DNA from: Mermis nigrescens
Lineage: Eukaryota; Nematoda; Enoplea; Mermithida; Mermithidae
Reading direction: 5' to 3'
Length of the DNA stretch: 64,000 bases
Assembly (NCBI GenBank): GCA_036768485.1
Contig: JAVLUZ010000157.1
Span: 13,442,011-13,506,010, forward strand
The position numbers and the translations under genes were made by a program. The first letter of the stretch is position 1. Each line of letters opens with the position of its first letter. This document shows, in pieces, positions 11,136 to 24,879 of the stretch. The notes below the pieces were generated by a model. That model ran no database searches. It was not told the origin of the DNA and saw only the letters and a list, made by a program, of their open reading frames with translations.

Positions 11136-13077
11136 ATGTAGCAGAATTGCAAAGGAATTTTTTTAATAAGACATCAGGGAGTACGCATCATAAGTAACTT
11201 TGAAATAGTGATGCTCCAACAGCCCCACCGTCTTAATTGACCCTCCAGTCCCACGCTCCGGTGCTTTTGTATAATTTATCTTCTATGCAGCCCCAAGTTA
11301 GAAAAAGGCATGCCTATATCCAAATTTTCCGGTGGTTCGTGTCAAATTATTTATTTTCTCTTATCTCTTCTTGGCAATTGAGTAGCTAAAAATCTTTTCA
11401 GAGTTGAGCTGCGCTGATTAACTTTCCATGTCGCAAACCATGTATAAACCAAACCATTTTAACGAAGAAGAAACAGAAAAATTATCTAAAAACAGTTACT
11501 TGAGTTAATACGCAGCTAAAACCACGATTAGCTTGATTCTATACCTATGATACTACGTGAATTTGTTTCACTAAAGTACAATGTACATTTGTGATGTGGG
11601 GCAGGGACTGATAAGACTGGGTTGGCACGGTGGGACGCTTATACTGCTCGGACTGTTGTGATTATTGGTGTGGGACTCTAGAGAGACACAACACAACAGA
11701 TGAAATCAGGTCGGTATGCTAGACCTTCCTTCCAAGTTCCAACTTTACTGAATTGATTTCTTATTAATTGTTATTTCATGATTTAGTCAGACTATGCATA
11801 TACCTTCTTGCATTGTCATGTTTTTTTCTGCTCATTCACGAAACTTATATCAGCTAGTGGAGGGAGCAGTGTAACATACCTATGTATATACAATGCTCAA
11901 TGCTACAACGCCACGTCGCTTGCTTTAAAGTCTACTGATGAATACCTGCTCTACTCAACAGAAATAAAACGAGCTAAAAATGCAATCGGTTGCTATGAAA
12001 CCTGGGTTTTCATTATGCAAAAATGTTCTTAGCGACTGGAACCTACATCGATTTTCTAAGCATTAACGTTCTTCAGCGAGAATATGCTAGATTGATTTAG
12101 CTACTCACTGCATCTGATTAACAATGATTACAGTGTTACAATAAAAGGTAAAAATGATTTTGATAATCCTCTCATCACTGTTTTTTTGCTTGTATAACTC
12201 TCTTTCCACATGTACAAATATCTCTGTCGTGGTCTTTTTACGAGCAAAAAAAATTTGTTTCCACTATGGTTATAGTCTGGCGAGTAGAGCCGAAATTTTT
12301 ATGGTTTTTCAGCTGGTGAATTTAGATCGCTCCAAAAATCTTTGTACAAACCTCTAAATCTTTGTCGCGTACCAGTGGCTCTCATGAATCGAATGGCCGC
12401 ATCGGACTTGTGAACGAACCTGAATTTTTTTAAGTGAACTGGAAAGTCTGAATTGTTTGTATTTTCTACTCTTGTTAAATTTTCTTTTCCTTCCTGTTTT
12501 CAAAGTTATGCTCTTAGTCTAGCTTAAAGATCGATCTTTAATAAAAGTCTGCACCTTCAGTTTTCTAGCTACTCTTCCTGACTAAAATCTTGCGTATCGG
12601 ATTCTGTCCTGACGGAAGTATCAACTATAAGTTCATTGACGTCTTCTTATTCTGAATTTTCGATTATGGGTATCAATATTTTTTAACGAAGCTATATTTA
12701 TGCGATGTTCTTGAATTACGTATCATTCAATGATCATCGTTTTTCCGTTAGCGCAAGCTATGAAAACAATCTTTTTGTACATTAGTTTCTTTGACGCGGA
12801 TTCTATTTTTACTGACACTGCGAGGAAATTATGCATAGCTTAAATCATAATCTGTGAGCAAAGTTTTTAGGAAAATTCTTTAAATTTATGCTCAGATTTC
12901 TTAAACGGACTTATACAAAAATAATGTTTTAAATCCTATTAAAGGTAGGTAAATTCAATTTTACGTACATAGATACACCGAATATTGCGTTTTGTACCAC
13001 AAAACACGGTCTTTTGGGGTTAATTCTACACGTTCCCAATAAAATGACTTCCAGCCTATCAGACACGATGTCGCTAG
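11136..13077. other. Gene-free AT-rich stretch
   Basis: Only short, random-looking frames such as 11808-12032 occur. I saw no splice-supported exon or RNA gene. Confidence 0.5.
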
Positions 13078-13440
13078 CATACGCGTTCTTGAGGAGGATT
13101 TGACCATCCTCAACATGACTGCTAACTCCCAGATTATCGATTTTCTGGAAAATCGTAGAAACTGCACTTTTTATGCGTTTTTAGTTATATTTTGGCTCAA
13201 AAAAGTCAAATTTTTGGTGTTCCACGTCATATACTCACTTTTTGACTGTTATTCTGCTCAATATACTAAGATTTTCTCAAATTTTTCCTATTTTTCTTGT
13301 TTTCATGTTCTAAAAAGACTTGCTAAAATGTCAAAAAACAGTGTTTTTGACGCGTACCTATTGTTTTTAGGCCTAAAAAGGCACTTTTCAAAAATTTTCG
13401 GGCTGATCCCACTCAGAATTCCCATACTTTACATGTATGT
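13078..13440 (+). repeat. C-rich dispersed repeat, family B
   Basis: The same block order as at 866-1205, but with mutated C-runs, so an older copy. It ends at 'agaattcccatac'. The 116-residue frame at 13100 is a by-product. Confidence 0.65.
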
Positions 13441-13464
13441 ATGTATTTAGTCGCTCAGCGGACA

Positions 13465-13735
13465 TGCACTTGGGGAAGTTTGGGGTCTAGACCCCCAGAA
13501 TAGAAAAACTGAGAAGTTTCTGGGGAAAATGAGGCAAAATGAGGGTCAAAAATTGATGAAAATTGTAAATTTCCTTCAGAAGTGCTTTAAACTGGTCAGA
13601 AACTGTGTAATAATGTAGTTTAAATGCTATTTTAGCGCTTATAACAGTTTTTTAACTCATTTTGACCCATTATTTTTGAATCCCCCTAGACCAGCTGACC
13701 CCCAGATCGGCGATGCTGTGTATCTATGGTCGCTA
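13465..13735 (+). repeat. C-rich dispersed repeat, family A
   Basis: Starts ACATGCACTTGGGG, then GGGTCTAGACCCCCAGAAT, 'tggggaaaatgaggcaaaat' and 'gaccagctgacccccagatc', and ends 'gatgctgtgtatctatgg'. Copies also lie at 15850-16200, 16680-16920 (partial) and 55622-55850. Confidence 0.7.
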
Positions 13736-14939
13736 GCCTTCAGCACTATTTGAAACTTTCTTAGTAGTATGTAGACCATTAGTCCTGCATCGCATGGGCT
13801 CCAGATAGTCAGTTTTAGTCATATGTTTGTAATTATATCGACTAATGTTTTGTATATAGACATATTTTTACTTACTATGAAAACTGATTATTATTAGCAG
13901 AAACATTGAATGCTACTTTATGTAAACCCAGCGCAATTTGCGTCAAAGATTTGTAACTAATGTCCTTGTCGAATCGACTCTCCGCGACTGTATCTATCCT
14001 TTTTTCCACTTCTTTTGATTAATAATTTCGGCAGTGCAACGTACGTATGATATATATACTGGCTACTAATTTATTACATTACGGGCTAACTTTAAAAAAT
14101 AATTCATGGCTTGTGAGCTCAGCAAATACTAACGAACCGAATCGTAAATATGCGAATCTTTCGGACTACCATAATGGAACACGAATGAAGACAAAGCAAT
14201 TCAATGTTACTAGAGATTTCCAATTATTGCATAGCGTCGCTAAATATAAAATTAGTAAACGGCAGATAGTTATGCAAAACAAGAGTATAGAACAACAACG
14301 TGAATATTGGCACACATATTATATCAGATTGCATGCATAATAATAAGGAAACAGTCCCCATCACAGATTTTATGTTATACGGTCCCATTCAGGGTGACCG
14401 AAAGATGGTTTGGGCATAAATTAAAAAAAATATTGCAAAGGGGTTTTGAACAAAATGCAAATGATCTTCTATTAGCCGTAATTTTCGAATTCTGAGAACT
14501 ATATTCTGGTCTAAGCTACATAAATTTGTTAGGTTGAGAGCTCATTTATGCAAACACAATTTTATTGCAAGATTTCCAGTAGGTCAGTGGGTGAAACCTT
14601 CAGGATGCTCTTCTACAAGTTATTTATGATTTTCATCTCGCGCACCGCCCTCTTTTTTAAAACAAACTCAGCTAATGGTCTAGTAATACAATAAAGCTTC
14701 GAGTTTATAGGTAATAAAAATATTTCATAGTGCTGAGGTACAGAAGGTAGGCATAAATAGCAATGATTGATTAAGCAGGTTTCCTCAAAAACAAATTTTA
14801 ATACAGATGTGCCGAACTTGCACATAAATTATTTTGCCAGTTGGTTCACGATAGTTGTTAGCGATGAAATGGTAGCATACTGTCAAAAAATTCCGCGAAA
14901 CTAAAAATTATATGCGAAACTGACTAGTGTATTTTTCAG
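13736..14939. other. Sequence upstream of the receptor gene
   Basis: AT-rich with no clear promoter motif. A 97-residue frame (14047-14340) with several NxT/S sequons lies here, but it has no visible splice link to the receptor. A consensus acceptor (TGTATTTTTCAG, ending 14939) sits 39 bp before the receptor ATG and suggests an untranslated leader exon somewhere in this stretch. Confidence 0.4.
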
Positions 14940-14978
14940 ACTGCTCTTTGGCTCACATTAATTCACGAGAAATCTGCT

Positions 14979-15334
14979 ATGGACAACACAGCGAAATCGA
15001 CCAATTTGAATGCTTTTTCGGCTATTTTGCTCAGTGTTTTCAGTATTAGCGCCTTTCTTTGCAATGGTTGTTTGATTGTCGCTATTTTGTCAAAATTTGG
15101 CCTGCGCAACATCGTCTTTTATTATCATATTCTGCACATTTCTCTGATAAACGTTTCTCACGCCTTGGTTATCAATCTCTTCAGCATTATATATGTTTGG
15201 TCAGGAGAATGGATAGCTGGACGCGTTGCATGTTCCTTTAATGCTTTTTTTGGCGAATTTTTACGAATATCGACCATGTTCGCTGTGATGTTGCTAATGG
15301 TAGATAGAGCCGTTTCTATTCTGTCTGCGTACAG
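14979..15334 (+). CDS. Receptor exon 1 (TM1-TM3)
   Basis: Encodes residues 1-118 plus two bases of an Arg codon. ATG 14979 is chosen because TM1 follows directly after a short N-terminus. The frame stays open upstream to the acceptor at 14939, so a short extra N-terminus is possible. The donor is ACAG/GTTGGT. Confidence 0.85.
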
Positions 15335-18300
15335 GTTGGTGAATTACTCAATCCGCAAACCACTATAAAATGAAGTTATATTTTTTTGACGATGGATATA
15401 TCGTAGGTATTTGTTCTTCAGAAAGAAAAAATAAGTTTTCAAAAAGATGCCAATGTGTGCATACATATACCACACGGTAATTTAGGAAAATTTCGTCTGA
15501 TGCCTATAATTTATGAAAGATATTGCAAGAAAAAATGTCCAACTTGTGCAACTCTACATATTTATAAAGCTTGAAATTTCCGATCGGTGTTCATGTGCAA
15601 GTCATTCAGCCGACCTATTTGTTTCAATAAATGAAAAATAACCCTAAGTTAAAAGGGATAAACTACAAAAAACAAAAATAAAAAGAAAGACAAGACAAGT
15701 TGTATGCGAAGGTAAACTGCTATGCGCAAAGGCTAAATCTTTCATTGATATTTCTGCTGACCAACTCTGTTGTTGTATATAATGCATTTATCCTGTTCTA
15801 AAGCAATCTAGTAGGTAATAGAGTGTCCTCTTCTTTTACGTATAGCAAATTGAAGACATGTAAGTGGGGAGTTGGGGTGTCTAGACCATCGTGTTTTCGG
15901 GGTCTAGTCGCAGAATGGCTGCTGACGCTCACAAAAATGCTCCTGACCATAGATGCACAGCTTGGTCGATATGGGAGGAATCAGCCGATCTGGAGGTGGG
16001 GCGGTGAAAAATTGAGTTTTCTTGAACTAAATGGCCTCAAAAACTGCTATACATGCCTGAATAACGTTAAAACTACGTTATCCTCACTTTCTGGTCATTT
16101 TCAAGCACTTTTGAATGAAATTTGTATCCATTTTTGGCCTTCATTTTGCCTCATTTTCCCCACAAAACTTTCCATTTTTCCATTCTGGTGGTTCTCGGCA
16201 CACATTGCCTTTGGAGGGGGAGGTCTCGGAGGGTATACACCCCTCCAGAAGTTAAAAACCCCCACAGATTACTGTTGACCCCTTCAGATTTCTATTTTTA
16301 GTAACACTTTTGTCGATTTTTGGCAATTTTAGGCGATTTCGCCCCTCCAAAATTTTCTTGCTGTCTATGTATGGTTCTGGGCCCCAAACCCCCCCCCCCC
16401 CACGTGCATGTCTGCTTCTTACACGCCGAAATTTCCTGTTTCCGAAAACTTGCAGGGAACGTGCTGCTTAAACCATTTTTAGCGATCTTTTGGCGCAAAG
16501 TGTCAAGTTTTCAACGTCTCGCGCAATTCAATCGATTTTTTAATTTAAAAAAATTTTGTTTTTATGTTATAGAATGAAACAACATCGTCAAAAGCGTAAC
16601 AAATGCGTTTTTGAACGCGTCCTTATTGTTATAAGACCACAAAAGGCAGTTTATAGAAACAGAATCCCCTTGTCGTGCCAACATGGTGGTATAGACCCCC
16701 AAGATTAAAAAATGAATTTTTCTGGGGATAAATAAGGCAAAATGAAGGTCAAAAATTAAGGGAAATCAGAAAAAAATTGCAAGTGTCTGAAAATGATCAG
16801 AAACTTTCGATTAAAATAGCATTTAAATTGTTTATTATTTATTCCAGTTTTTAGACTATTGTAACGGTTGACTACCCCAGACCAGCTAGCCTTTCAGACC
16901 GACAAAGCAATGTCTCTATGATAACTAGTAGGGCGAGAAATCATTCGGTATTATACCATTATTTGTTTCATCACAGTAAAATTTGCTCTTCCTGTACCAT
17001 AAGTGTTTAGAATAATTTCCGATTGCACTTTTTCGTCCAGAGAATGTTTAATTGGACAAACCGTTTTTCAGATCGTAACTCCCGCTAAAAAATAACAAAA
17101 GTCGAATAAATGAAGATCCCGCGTTAAGAACATTTTCTTGAATACTTTTTTAAGTTATGTACATGTTATGATTTGCTGTTTCAAATAAATTTGAGCATAA
17201 GTTTTAAAAACCATCTCCGACAATAAGCTCACAGATTCTGCTATATATAGTTATCGTAATCTGTCGGCCTACTGTCGATAAGAATTCTTAAAATGTATAT
17301 TCAAAGCTAATGTGTAACAGACTAAAGACAAAATACTATGCGTTTAAATTTGAAGAAGCGAATCAGGTAATTTTGCGCAATATGACGAACAATCATAGTC
17401 AGTTTGGATTGTTGAAATCGGGTATATGGACTGGATCCACTAAAAGTTTGACATCATAGATATTTTCCGATTTTCTTAAGCTGCATTTTCAATTTGATGC
17501 TCTTCGTAATGGCAAAACTGATTTAGGTACGGATTCAGACTCAACAAAATAAAGACGTCGGTTGCTATCGCAAGTTGCTTGTTAATTGCCCTAACATTGA
17601 CCCTACCTATTGCAACAGATAGCATTCACTCTGAACCTATGCCGTCCAGATTTTTTTGCTCATCTATTGGCAACTCGTTGATCTACATTTTATCAACACT
17701 TTTCATTTCATTTGTGGTGCCATTGCTGATTATTCTGTGGTCGATTGGTGTTATACTTTGGAAAATGCATAAGGAAAGAATTCAGCCCAGACTACCTGAC
17801 AGGTGCGGATCAGCTGTGAATGAATAGTGATAAGATAAGATAGGTACTATTAGTGATCTTGACGATTTTTCTGAGTTCCCTTCAAAGTATTTATTCACGT
17901 GACATTTTTAGTTAATAATGATCCTGATTGAGGATGTAGCAATAGAACTTTTTTGCCGGCGTTATTAAATTTTCGCCGTTGAAAACTAAATATGAGCATA
18001 TTTTGCAATTTTTGACAAAAGGAGAAATCACAGCACAATACATTATCAAAAAAATGCACTATGATAGTAGAAGAGAAGTTCATAAAAGGTCAGTTCGAAG
18101 GCTCAAAGATTTAATTTGGGTTTTTTATCATGTCTTAAATATATTATGTTTTTTATTATTTCTAAATAATAGCTCAAGAACATGGAAATCTTGTGGCGTT
18201 ACATTTTTCACTTAAAATAGCTAAAAGGTATGATTCGTAATAAAAAAGTGGTTTCTTCAATATTGAAGTAATATTCTAAGACGCATTATAAATAATCTTA

Positions 18301-19658
18301 CCTACGATTGGAATTTAAGATTAAAACTTATCCTACAACATTTATTAATGAATAGTTAGCTGCTACTCGCATTTTTCATTTACACTCATTCCGCATTAAG
18401 TCGACACAGTTTGTAATAATTAAAAAAGAATGAGAGAGAAAATTGCTTCTCATTCACAACATGATCAGCATAGACTATTTCTTATTTCAGAGATGGATCC
18501 AACACGGCGGATTTCATCATGATTGTGCGAGCAAATCAAGAACTCGTTTGCTTGAGCAAGTATAGCATTTTCGTATTCTGCCTTTACTTTCTCACTCAAG
18601 GCCCCTACTACGTTTTCACATTCATAGCTCAATTCGTTACTGCCGAAGCTAACGAACCAGGACATGGCAAAACAAATTCGTCGGTGAATTCAGCGGATTT
18701 CGGAAATTTGGAGACCAGCCTGACCTTAATCTATTCTTGTTTCACGGTAATTTTTCCTCTAGTCACCCTGTGCTACGCCAAGGAAATTCGCAAACGACTG
18801 CGTAACAAATTTTGCTGCTGCGGCGTTAATCGGGCCATCGAATGTCATTTGGGTGCTTTGGCACTAACTGGAAGCAGGCAAGGGCCGATTGTGATCAACG
18901 CGGATGGAACTTTCAGAAACTTATCTTCGTATCGGAATTTAAACGGTGATAAGAAAGTTGAAGATGATCACGATGAGCATCAAAATGTCGGCGTTGATAT
19001 TCGAGAACCTATTAACAAACGAGCTGATGCTGATTTAGGGTTTATTCCAGAATTCGATGCAGCTGCGTGTAGAGGTAACATAGTCCAGTTTCCTGATAAT
19101 TCACTGGAAAATGCTAGAGTCGATAGAGCGAAAACCGAATCAGAAGCGTTTGACACAAGTCACAATTACAACGGAGTTTTTTTGCGCAATTCAGATATGA
19201 TCCATCGTGATCCGCAATGCATTGAAAATTCGGCTAATCATAGTGAAACAAAAAACTATAGTAAAGATAGTGTAACCTTCCAGGACGGTGTTAATGTTAC
19301 ACTGAAAGAAGCCAGTCTTGCGAGCGTTGAATTGGCGGCCAGTGGCTGTAATAAAGACGCTCGAATGCCTAAGTCAAAAATATTCGAGGACATTGCATTG
19401 AGCGACGATGAAGAAAATAACTCTAGAAATGGTAATACAGCTGGAAGTGAAATCATTCATAACCTAAACGCAGTAAGAACGAACAAATCCGATGAATCAC
19501 CAGAAAATAACGGCGAACTGCTTACCAATCGAATTTCGACTGTTGCTGGTCACTCATCTGAGAGAAAGACGGAGGATTCCAAATCGAAATGTTATGATCA
19601 CATGCGCCAAACCAGTGATTATGGATCGTACATATTTTTAGCATCGGGCGAAAATTAG
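14979..19658 (+). CDS. Divergent class A G-protein-coupled receptor, 599 residues, three exons
   Basis: The exons join as 14979-15334, 17527-17802 and 18491-19658; both introns are GT-AG in phase 2, splitting Arg codons. Seven hydrophobic segments fall near residues 12-36, 46-73, 86-117, 127-148, 169-196, 235-260 and 284-307. Family landmarks seen are Asn29 in CNGC (TM1), Trp78 in the first extracellular loop, Cys85 and Cys163 (the expected disulphide), Asp109-Arg110 in place of DRY, Pro184 in TM5 and Pro249 in TM6. TM7 lacks NPxxY and has FPLVT instead; TM2 lacks the usual Asp and TM4 the usual Trp. A triple Cys (319-321) after a basic helix 8 could be palmitoylated, and a Ser/Asn/acid-rich tail of about 280 residues follows. 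It should sit in the plasma or a ciliary membrane and signal through G proteins. The ligand is unknown. Confidence 0.85.
15335..17526 (+). other. Receptor intron 1, filled with C-rich repeats
   Basis: A GT-AG intron of 2192 bp. It holds family A copies (about 15850-16200 and 16680-16920), a family E copy (16232-16380) and a MITE-like remnant ending in 'aacagactaaag' near 17318. The acceptor is GATTTAG/GTACGG. Confidence 0.75.
17527..17802 (+). CDS. Receptor exon 2 (TM4-TM5)
   Basis: Completes Arg119 and runs to the split codon of Arg211. It encodes TM4, the second extracellular loop with Cys163, and TM5 with Pro184. The donor is GACAG/GTGCGG. Confidence 0.85.
18491..19658 (+). CDS. Receptor exon 3 (TM6, TM7, long cytoplasmic tail)
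   Basis: The acceptor TTATTTCAG ends at 18490. The frame enters as RDGSNTADF and runs to a stop at 19658. The third extracellular loop carries an NSS sequon. The tail has no recognisable domain. Confidence 0.85.
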
Positions 19659-19711
19659 CGCTCTTGCTAACGAGAAAATGTTTGTAATAGCGAAGAAGGA
19701 GATAATTTGTA

Positions 19712-19717
19712 AATAAA
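19712..19717 (+). terminator. Polyadenylation signal of the receptor gene
   Basis: AATAAA 53 bp after the receptor stop codon, a usual distance for a short 3' UTR. Confidence 0.6.
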
Positions 19718-19837
19718 AGATAAATCGCTTTAGGCAGCTAACATAATTTACTGTAGTAACCCTTATATTTCTATATACTATTTTGTGAAATTTGAACAGC
19801 TCAACTCTTAGCAAAGATTAGCCTCGTCAACATACGT

Positions 19838-20770
19838 GTTCTTGGGGTAGTTAGATCCCCCGCAGAATGGTCGCTGAGCGTGGGTTTCGGGGGTATTCAC
19901 TAGACGTGTTCTTGGAATGGTTTGACCCCCAGAATGGCAACTGACTCCCCTGTAAAATGACTGCGACCCCCCAGAATTGTCGATTTGTTGTAAAAGTTGG
20001 GAAAAGTTGTAAAAAGTGTGCCTTTTTAGGCGTTTTTAGCTAATATCTGGTTCAAAAATCTCAAATTTTCAGCGCTTCGCACCATACGCACATTTTTTTA
20101 TATTTTCTTTGATTTACTCAATTTTTTCAAATTTTTTGAGATTTATTTCACGTTTTCATGTTCTAGAAAGAACGAACATTGTCTGAGACGTCAAAAAACA
20201 CTGTTTTTGACGTGTACCCATCGTTTTTAGCCCAAAATAGGCACTTTTTAGAAAATTTTTGTTCTTGACCCCCCAGGATTCCCATGCTGTACATGTATAT
20301 GGTAAGGACCCCACCAGAAGGCCGGATACCTTCCCCCAGAAACCAGAATATCCCTGGAATTCAATTTTTTAAATTTTTTTTGTTTTTTCGCAATTGTTTG
20401 ATGCCAATGGATAGTGCTCGATGAGAAACGTTGAAAAATGGTGTTTTCGAAACCATTTTTTGACCTTTTAAAAAATCTTGCACCCCCAGAATTTTGGTGC
20501 TGCCCTGCCCACCTATGGTGGATCTTCCCCCAGGATAGTCGATTTATCGAAAAAAATAGTATAAAATGTGTTTTTTCAAGCGTTGTTAGCAATATTTTCG
20601 TGCTATGCTATTCAATTTAATTACTTTTTCAAACTTTTTCTAATGTTCTAGAACGAGCTTCGTCCTAAATATAGAAAAACAGTGTTTTTGGTGTGTACCT
20701 AGTTTTTGAGCCTAAAAAGAGCACTTTTTAAAAATTTTTCGATGATAACCCCTAGAATTCCCATATTGCC
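19838..20770 (+). repeat. Cluster of C-rich repeats: B, C and partial B
   Basis: A family B copy with a duplicated head (19838-20295) is followed by family C (20301-20518: 'cagaaaccagaatatccc', then 'gatgccaatggatagtgctc', then 'cttgcacccccagaatt', ending ACCTATGG) and then by a second partial B from 20519. The C copy seems to have landed inside a B copy, because B resumes after it. Confidence 0.65.
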
Positions 20771-23106
20771 ATAATGTAGATTTAAGCTTGTGAATGTAAG
20801 CTGTTTCAAAAAAAGGTATTCAATGACGAGCTGACGTATGAGTTTGAGGGGCTTGAAGTCTGGAATTTTGCAAGACCAAACGACCCGTTGAGAATGAGTT
20901 TTTCGTGATTTTTCGGTACAAGTATGTAGTCAGAGAAAATTATATTTTATTACCCATTTCATCAATTTTCGACCTCTTTTAAGTTTTGGAAATTTTTATC
21001 TTAACAAAATTTTTTCCCTGACAGCGTGTTTATTCTTTAGTACAAGTATTCAAAGAAATTCTTTGGCTGTCTTTTCATTACATTTGGCGGAAAACGCTGA
21101 GATTTTACGTGAAAAGCACGTGGACACTGTATTTTTATTTTTCATTCATCAGGATTTTTGTTGCTTATGATTATGGAAAATGCTACTTCTTTACGGTTTT
21201 TTTGATATCACATTGACTTTGTAAGATTCGATGCAAAACTTACATTCTCACAAATGCCTGTCTTATGAAGCAAATCTAATAAAAGGGATAGGGTCCTTGC
21301 GTTTTTGATTTTTTCCGACAACCGAAAGTGAAATAAATATTTGTTTGCTAAGCGAATTGCACGCTATAATTAAAAACTGGATAATTTAGCAAACGGACAG
21401 CTGATATTCTGAAGTTTCTGTTTGTTTTTTAAACTAGGGTAATCATTATGCAATACCTTCTATAATCTGAAGCTAACTCAGTTATTTATTTTTCAACAAT
21501 TATTGCTGACCTAACGACTGGAGTTATAAGCATTGCAGACAATAAGAAAATAATACTAGTTCCTATCTATATCAAACATTGACCATTCGTGTAAAGAGCC
21601 AAAATTGCCATTTCCTCTGTTTACGAATTATCAACTTTATTTAGTAGTCAATAAGCAACTATTCCCGATATTAACTCATCAACTCTTATACTATAAACTT
21701 ATGCTTCTGTTGTTCTGAGTCAATGATTGCTGCCACATCTACCTTCTGACTGATGTTCGCAAACAAAGCAGAAATGTTTGTCATAAATTAGCTGCTCCTA
21801 GAATATGTTCCCTGAAATTTTAGGAGCACATAAGACCTTATTATAAATAACTTTAGCCGACTCTTTTCGCTGCATCTCTTCAAGTATTAGATGAATTTTG
21901 TTCAATATGCATGTAAACCTACCGCATTGTGAAAGTTGTGATGAACAGAAGAAAAAACAAGAAAATATTCAATTATCAAGTAAGACGAGTACTGTACTGA
22001 AATTCTGCATATTCTGAAATTTTTTATGTGTGTACTTGAGCTGATAAATGGCGCAAATTGTAGCTATACTTGACTTTCTTTTAAAATAAATTTTTCGTTA
22101 GTTTTGACTTTTTATTAGGTGCAAAATTTTATATTATTTGTTTTGGGCAAGAAAATCTGCAGGCATTTGAGGATTTACTCCCAATAAGCTCTAAAACCCT
22201 TATTTCTACGTCAGCACAGTAGTTTTTTATACAAACCAAAGATTATGTTTTTTATGTGTGGCGTATCCATATTTTCTGACAGGAGCGGAATTCGAAATTT
22301 TCCAGATAGTATCAAAAATAATCCAAAAAATCCGTCTTCTATGCGTAAACTGCCGGTTTTTGCCATATTTTCTTAGGCAAAATTCATTTCTGATGCAAAA
22401 AGATTTAAAAAATTTAAAAACTTTGTATGAATGAAATGCAATCAAAGAATGTGATGCCAGGCACCATAGTTTTAGAAATTTCGCTAAAATAATAAGATAA
22501 AATTGCATATTATACACAGCCTTTACTTAAGGAATCGTTCTTCACCGAATCTTTGCTCTTTACAAAAAATACTCTTCTGATGAGATTTTTAGGAGCGCCA
22601 AGAAGGTCAGAATAATGTCATTAATGTGTTCTATCCAGCAGAACGCCGGAAAAAAATAAAAAATCGTGATAAAAATGGCTAGAAATCATTGAAAGATTCA
22701 CATGAATCCTTTATTCCGCCGACTATTTTTAACGGCAGATGAACGTCTGCCCCCCAGCCTCCTTATGTAAGTAACATAAGTAAGCTTAAAAGCATTAGTG
22801 CCCTATGCGTTTTCTCTCTCGTCGCTTAATGCCGACTACGCATTTTTCGTACAAAACTTTCAAAAAATTCTGAAAATTTTCAATTTTTTCGCATATAAAT
22901 AATTCTTCAAAAGATGGCGAAAAGCGCCGCTTTACGCAAAATGGACGAATATTCAGTCTTTGACACCATTAGGAAATTGGACGTCTTTTTGTAATAAAGG
23001 TTGATTCTTCTTTGCAAAGAACCGGGCATCAGTGAAGAAAAAACAATTTTTCCCCTTAATTCTCAGGAAGACAGTGGGTTTTGCGTTTACAGATTTTGGA
23101 GATCTA
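20771..23106. other. Gene-free AT-rich intergenic stretch
   Basis: No exon, RNA gene or clear repeat was recognised. The frames present are short and low in complexity. Confidence 0.5.
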
Positions 23107-23269
23107 TAGTCTGTTTCTTATCTTTGTAAATAAATTTTATGAATTTTTAAAGACAGTAAGCCGAGAGCTCACGGTAATTATGGATCTACTCAACACATTT
23201 AGCGCAATCTGTCAGTTTGTTACCGGTGTATATTTTTAAAGTTCATGCCCAAACCTGTGAAACAGACTA
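23107..23269. mobile_element. TA-flanked MITE, TAGTCTGTTTC family
   Basis: A 163-bp element with ends TAGTCTGTTTC and GAAACAGACTA, flanked by TA. Interior blocks 'gccgagagctcacggtaatt' match the copy at 59222-59391 in inverted orientation. Confidence 0.75.
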
Positions 23270-24879
23270 TAGACGCCTCAGGAGAAAAGGAAACTTTCCG
23301 ACGAAAATAAGGCAATGTCAGTGTTGAACATAAGTAAAAATAAAATTTTCTGTGCAAATGTGTTTGGCACTATCATTTGCGTTTACTGTGCTTTTATACA
23401 CTATTTTTAAAATACTTTTAAAAGGTCATTTTACCTTACCAAAGCTCTGTGCTGACCCCCGAACCACTCGTGCACCTATACATCGTATGTTAACTTTCGA
23501 AACATTACTAAATTTTACGTTGCATCACTAGATTAAAAAAATGCAGACTGATGAAGAGTGCCGTTTAAAATTACAACTGGAATATATAGTATTAAATAAG
23601 ATTAGCTTATGCCAATTAACTCACAGCTCGAGTATTAACGGCGGTTTAAAAATATGGAAAAATCAGAAAACCTTTCATTGAGCTATCGGCGTATTCATAC
23701 TTTTCGATAGCATTATTTCGTCGGCTAAAAATTATTGCGTACCTACTTACTCACTTAGTTCATGTGTCATGTCCCCGTCGATTTAGACGTGTGCGAGCAT
23801 TTATTTGTCTTCATAGAAATAACTAAGGTACCTACCTCCGATGAATTAGCTCGTTTTAAATTTTTATACTTTTTCTCTTTAGAAGAAGGTACTTACTTTA
23901 TTAACTTCTAGCATTAGAAGTGTCGAATGGATAGATGAAAAGTTTTTCTTGAAGTGCTCTGGTGAAGACAAGATTCTGAACGTATAGAAAAATACGGCGT
24001 CTTCTTGCAAACTAGACGCTATGGAGTTGTTAAATACCGCCGCATCTTTGCAGCTCATCGAGATTGACCACGGTAAGATTTTTATGAAGTGATGGTCATA
24101 AATGCTTTAGCGTGTGTCAAACTTGAAATTGATTCAAAAGTATTTAATTTGAATGTTAATTTTAATTAATGTGACAAATGATCGTCGTATTGACATATTA
24201 TATATGCAAGAAGTTAAATTTAGCAAGTGACCAAAGTTGATAACGCTCATATAGAATGAGCGCATATAATAATCAATCATTATATATTTTGGCAAGAGAT
24301 AATTTATGTCGGGTCGATAGCCACAAATTCATTTTGCGAAAATGCTTCTTCGGCTTCTCGTCATGATTCATATGTTCAGGTCTTGTACTTATCTTTCAAA
24401 TCCAAGATCTCACCGCAAAGGCAATAATAGCAGTGAATCCATTTTCTAGTGGAAATTAGGAAATCAGAAGCAACAATAATTCAAAATTTATTTTTTTGTG
24501 CATCGAAACGTATGCATAAATATAAAATAATTGATGTTTTATATGTCCACCAAGCAAATGTTTTTTTAAGAGTGAACTGTGTACTCGTACATAATCGAGT
24601 AAATTACTTGCATCTTTCTGAAAACAGCGTTGAAGATTGATTGCTGTAAGAACTGAGTACATCAGATCAAGGGATTCAAAAATCTGGTACGCACATTACA
24701 ATTACAATCACGAAGTGTGCGTAGAAATTTAAAAAATAATTCTCGATTAAAAATTGAATGCGCTTATTTATCGCTGTTTTTTCGGCATTTAGGTTGATAA
24801 ACGTATAGCTACTTATGTAAGTATGAAGCTAATGACAGATGTTACGATTAGTATGACGACCATATAAATGCACTGCGTG
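23270..24879. other. Gene-free AT-rich intergenic stretch
   Basis: Nothing convincing was seen. The frame 24449-24640 has no recognisable features. Confidence 0.45.

Noticed and set aside
14047..14340. 97-residue frame as an N-terminal exon of the receptor
   Set aside because: It carries sequons but has no plausible donor in phase with the receptor exon, and the receptor already has a suitable ATG before TM1.
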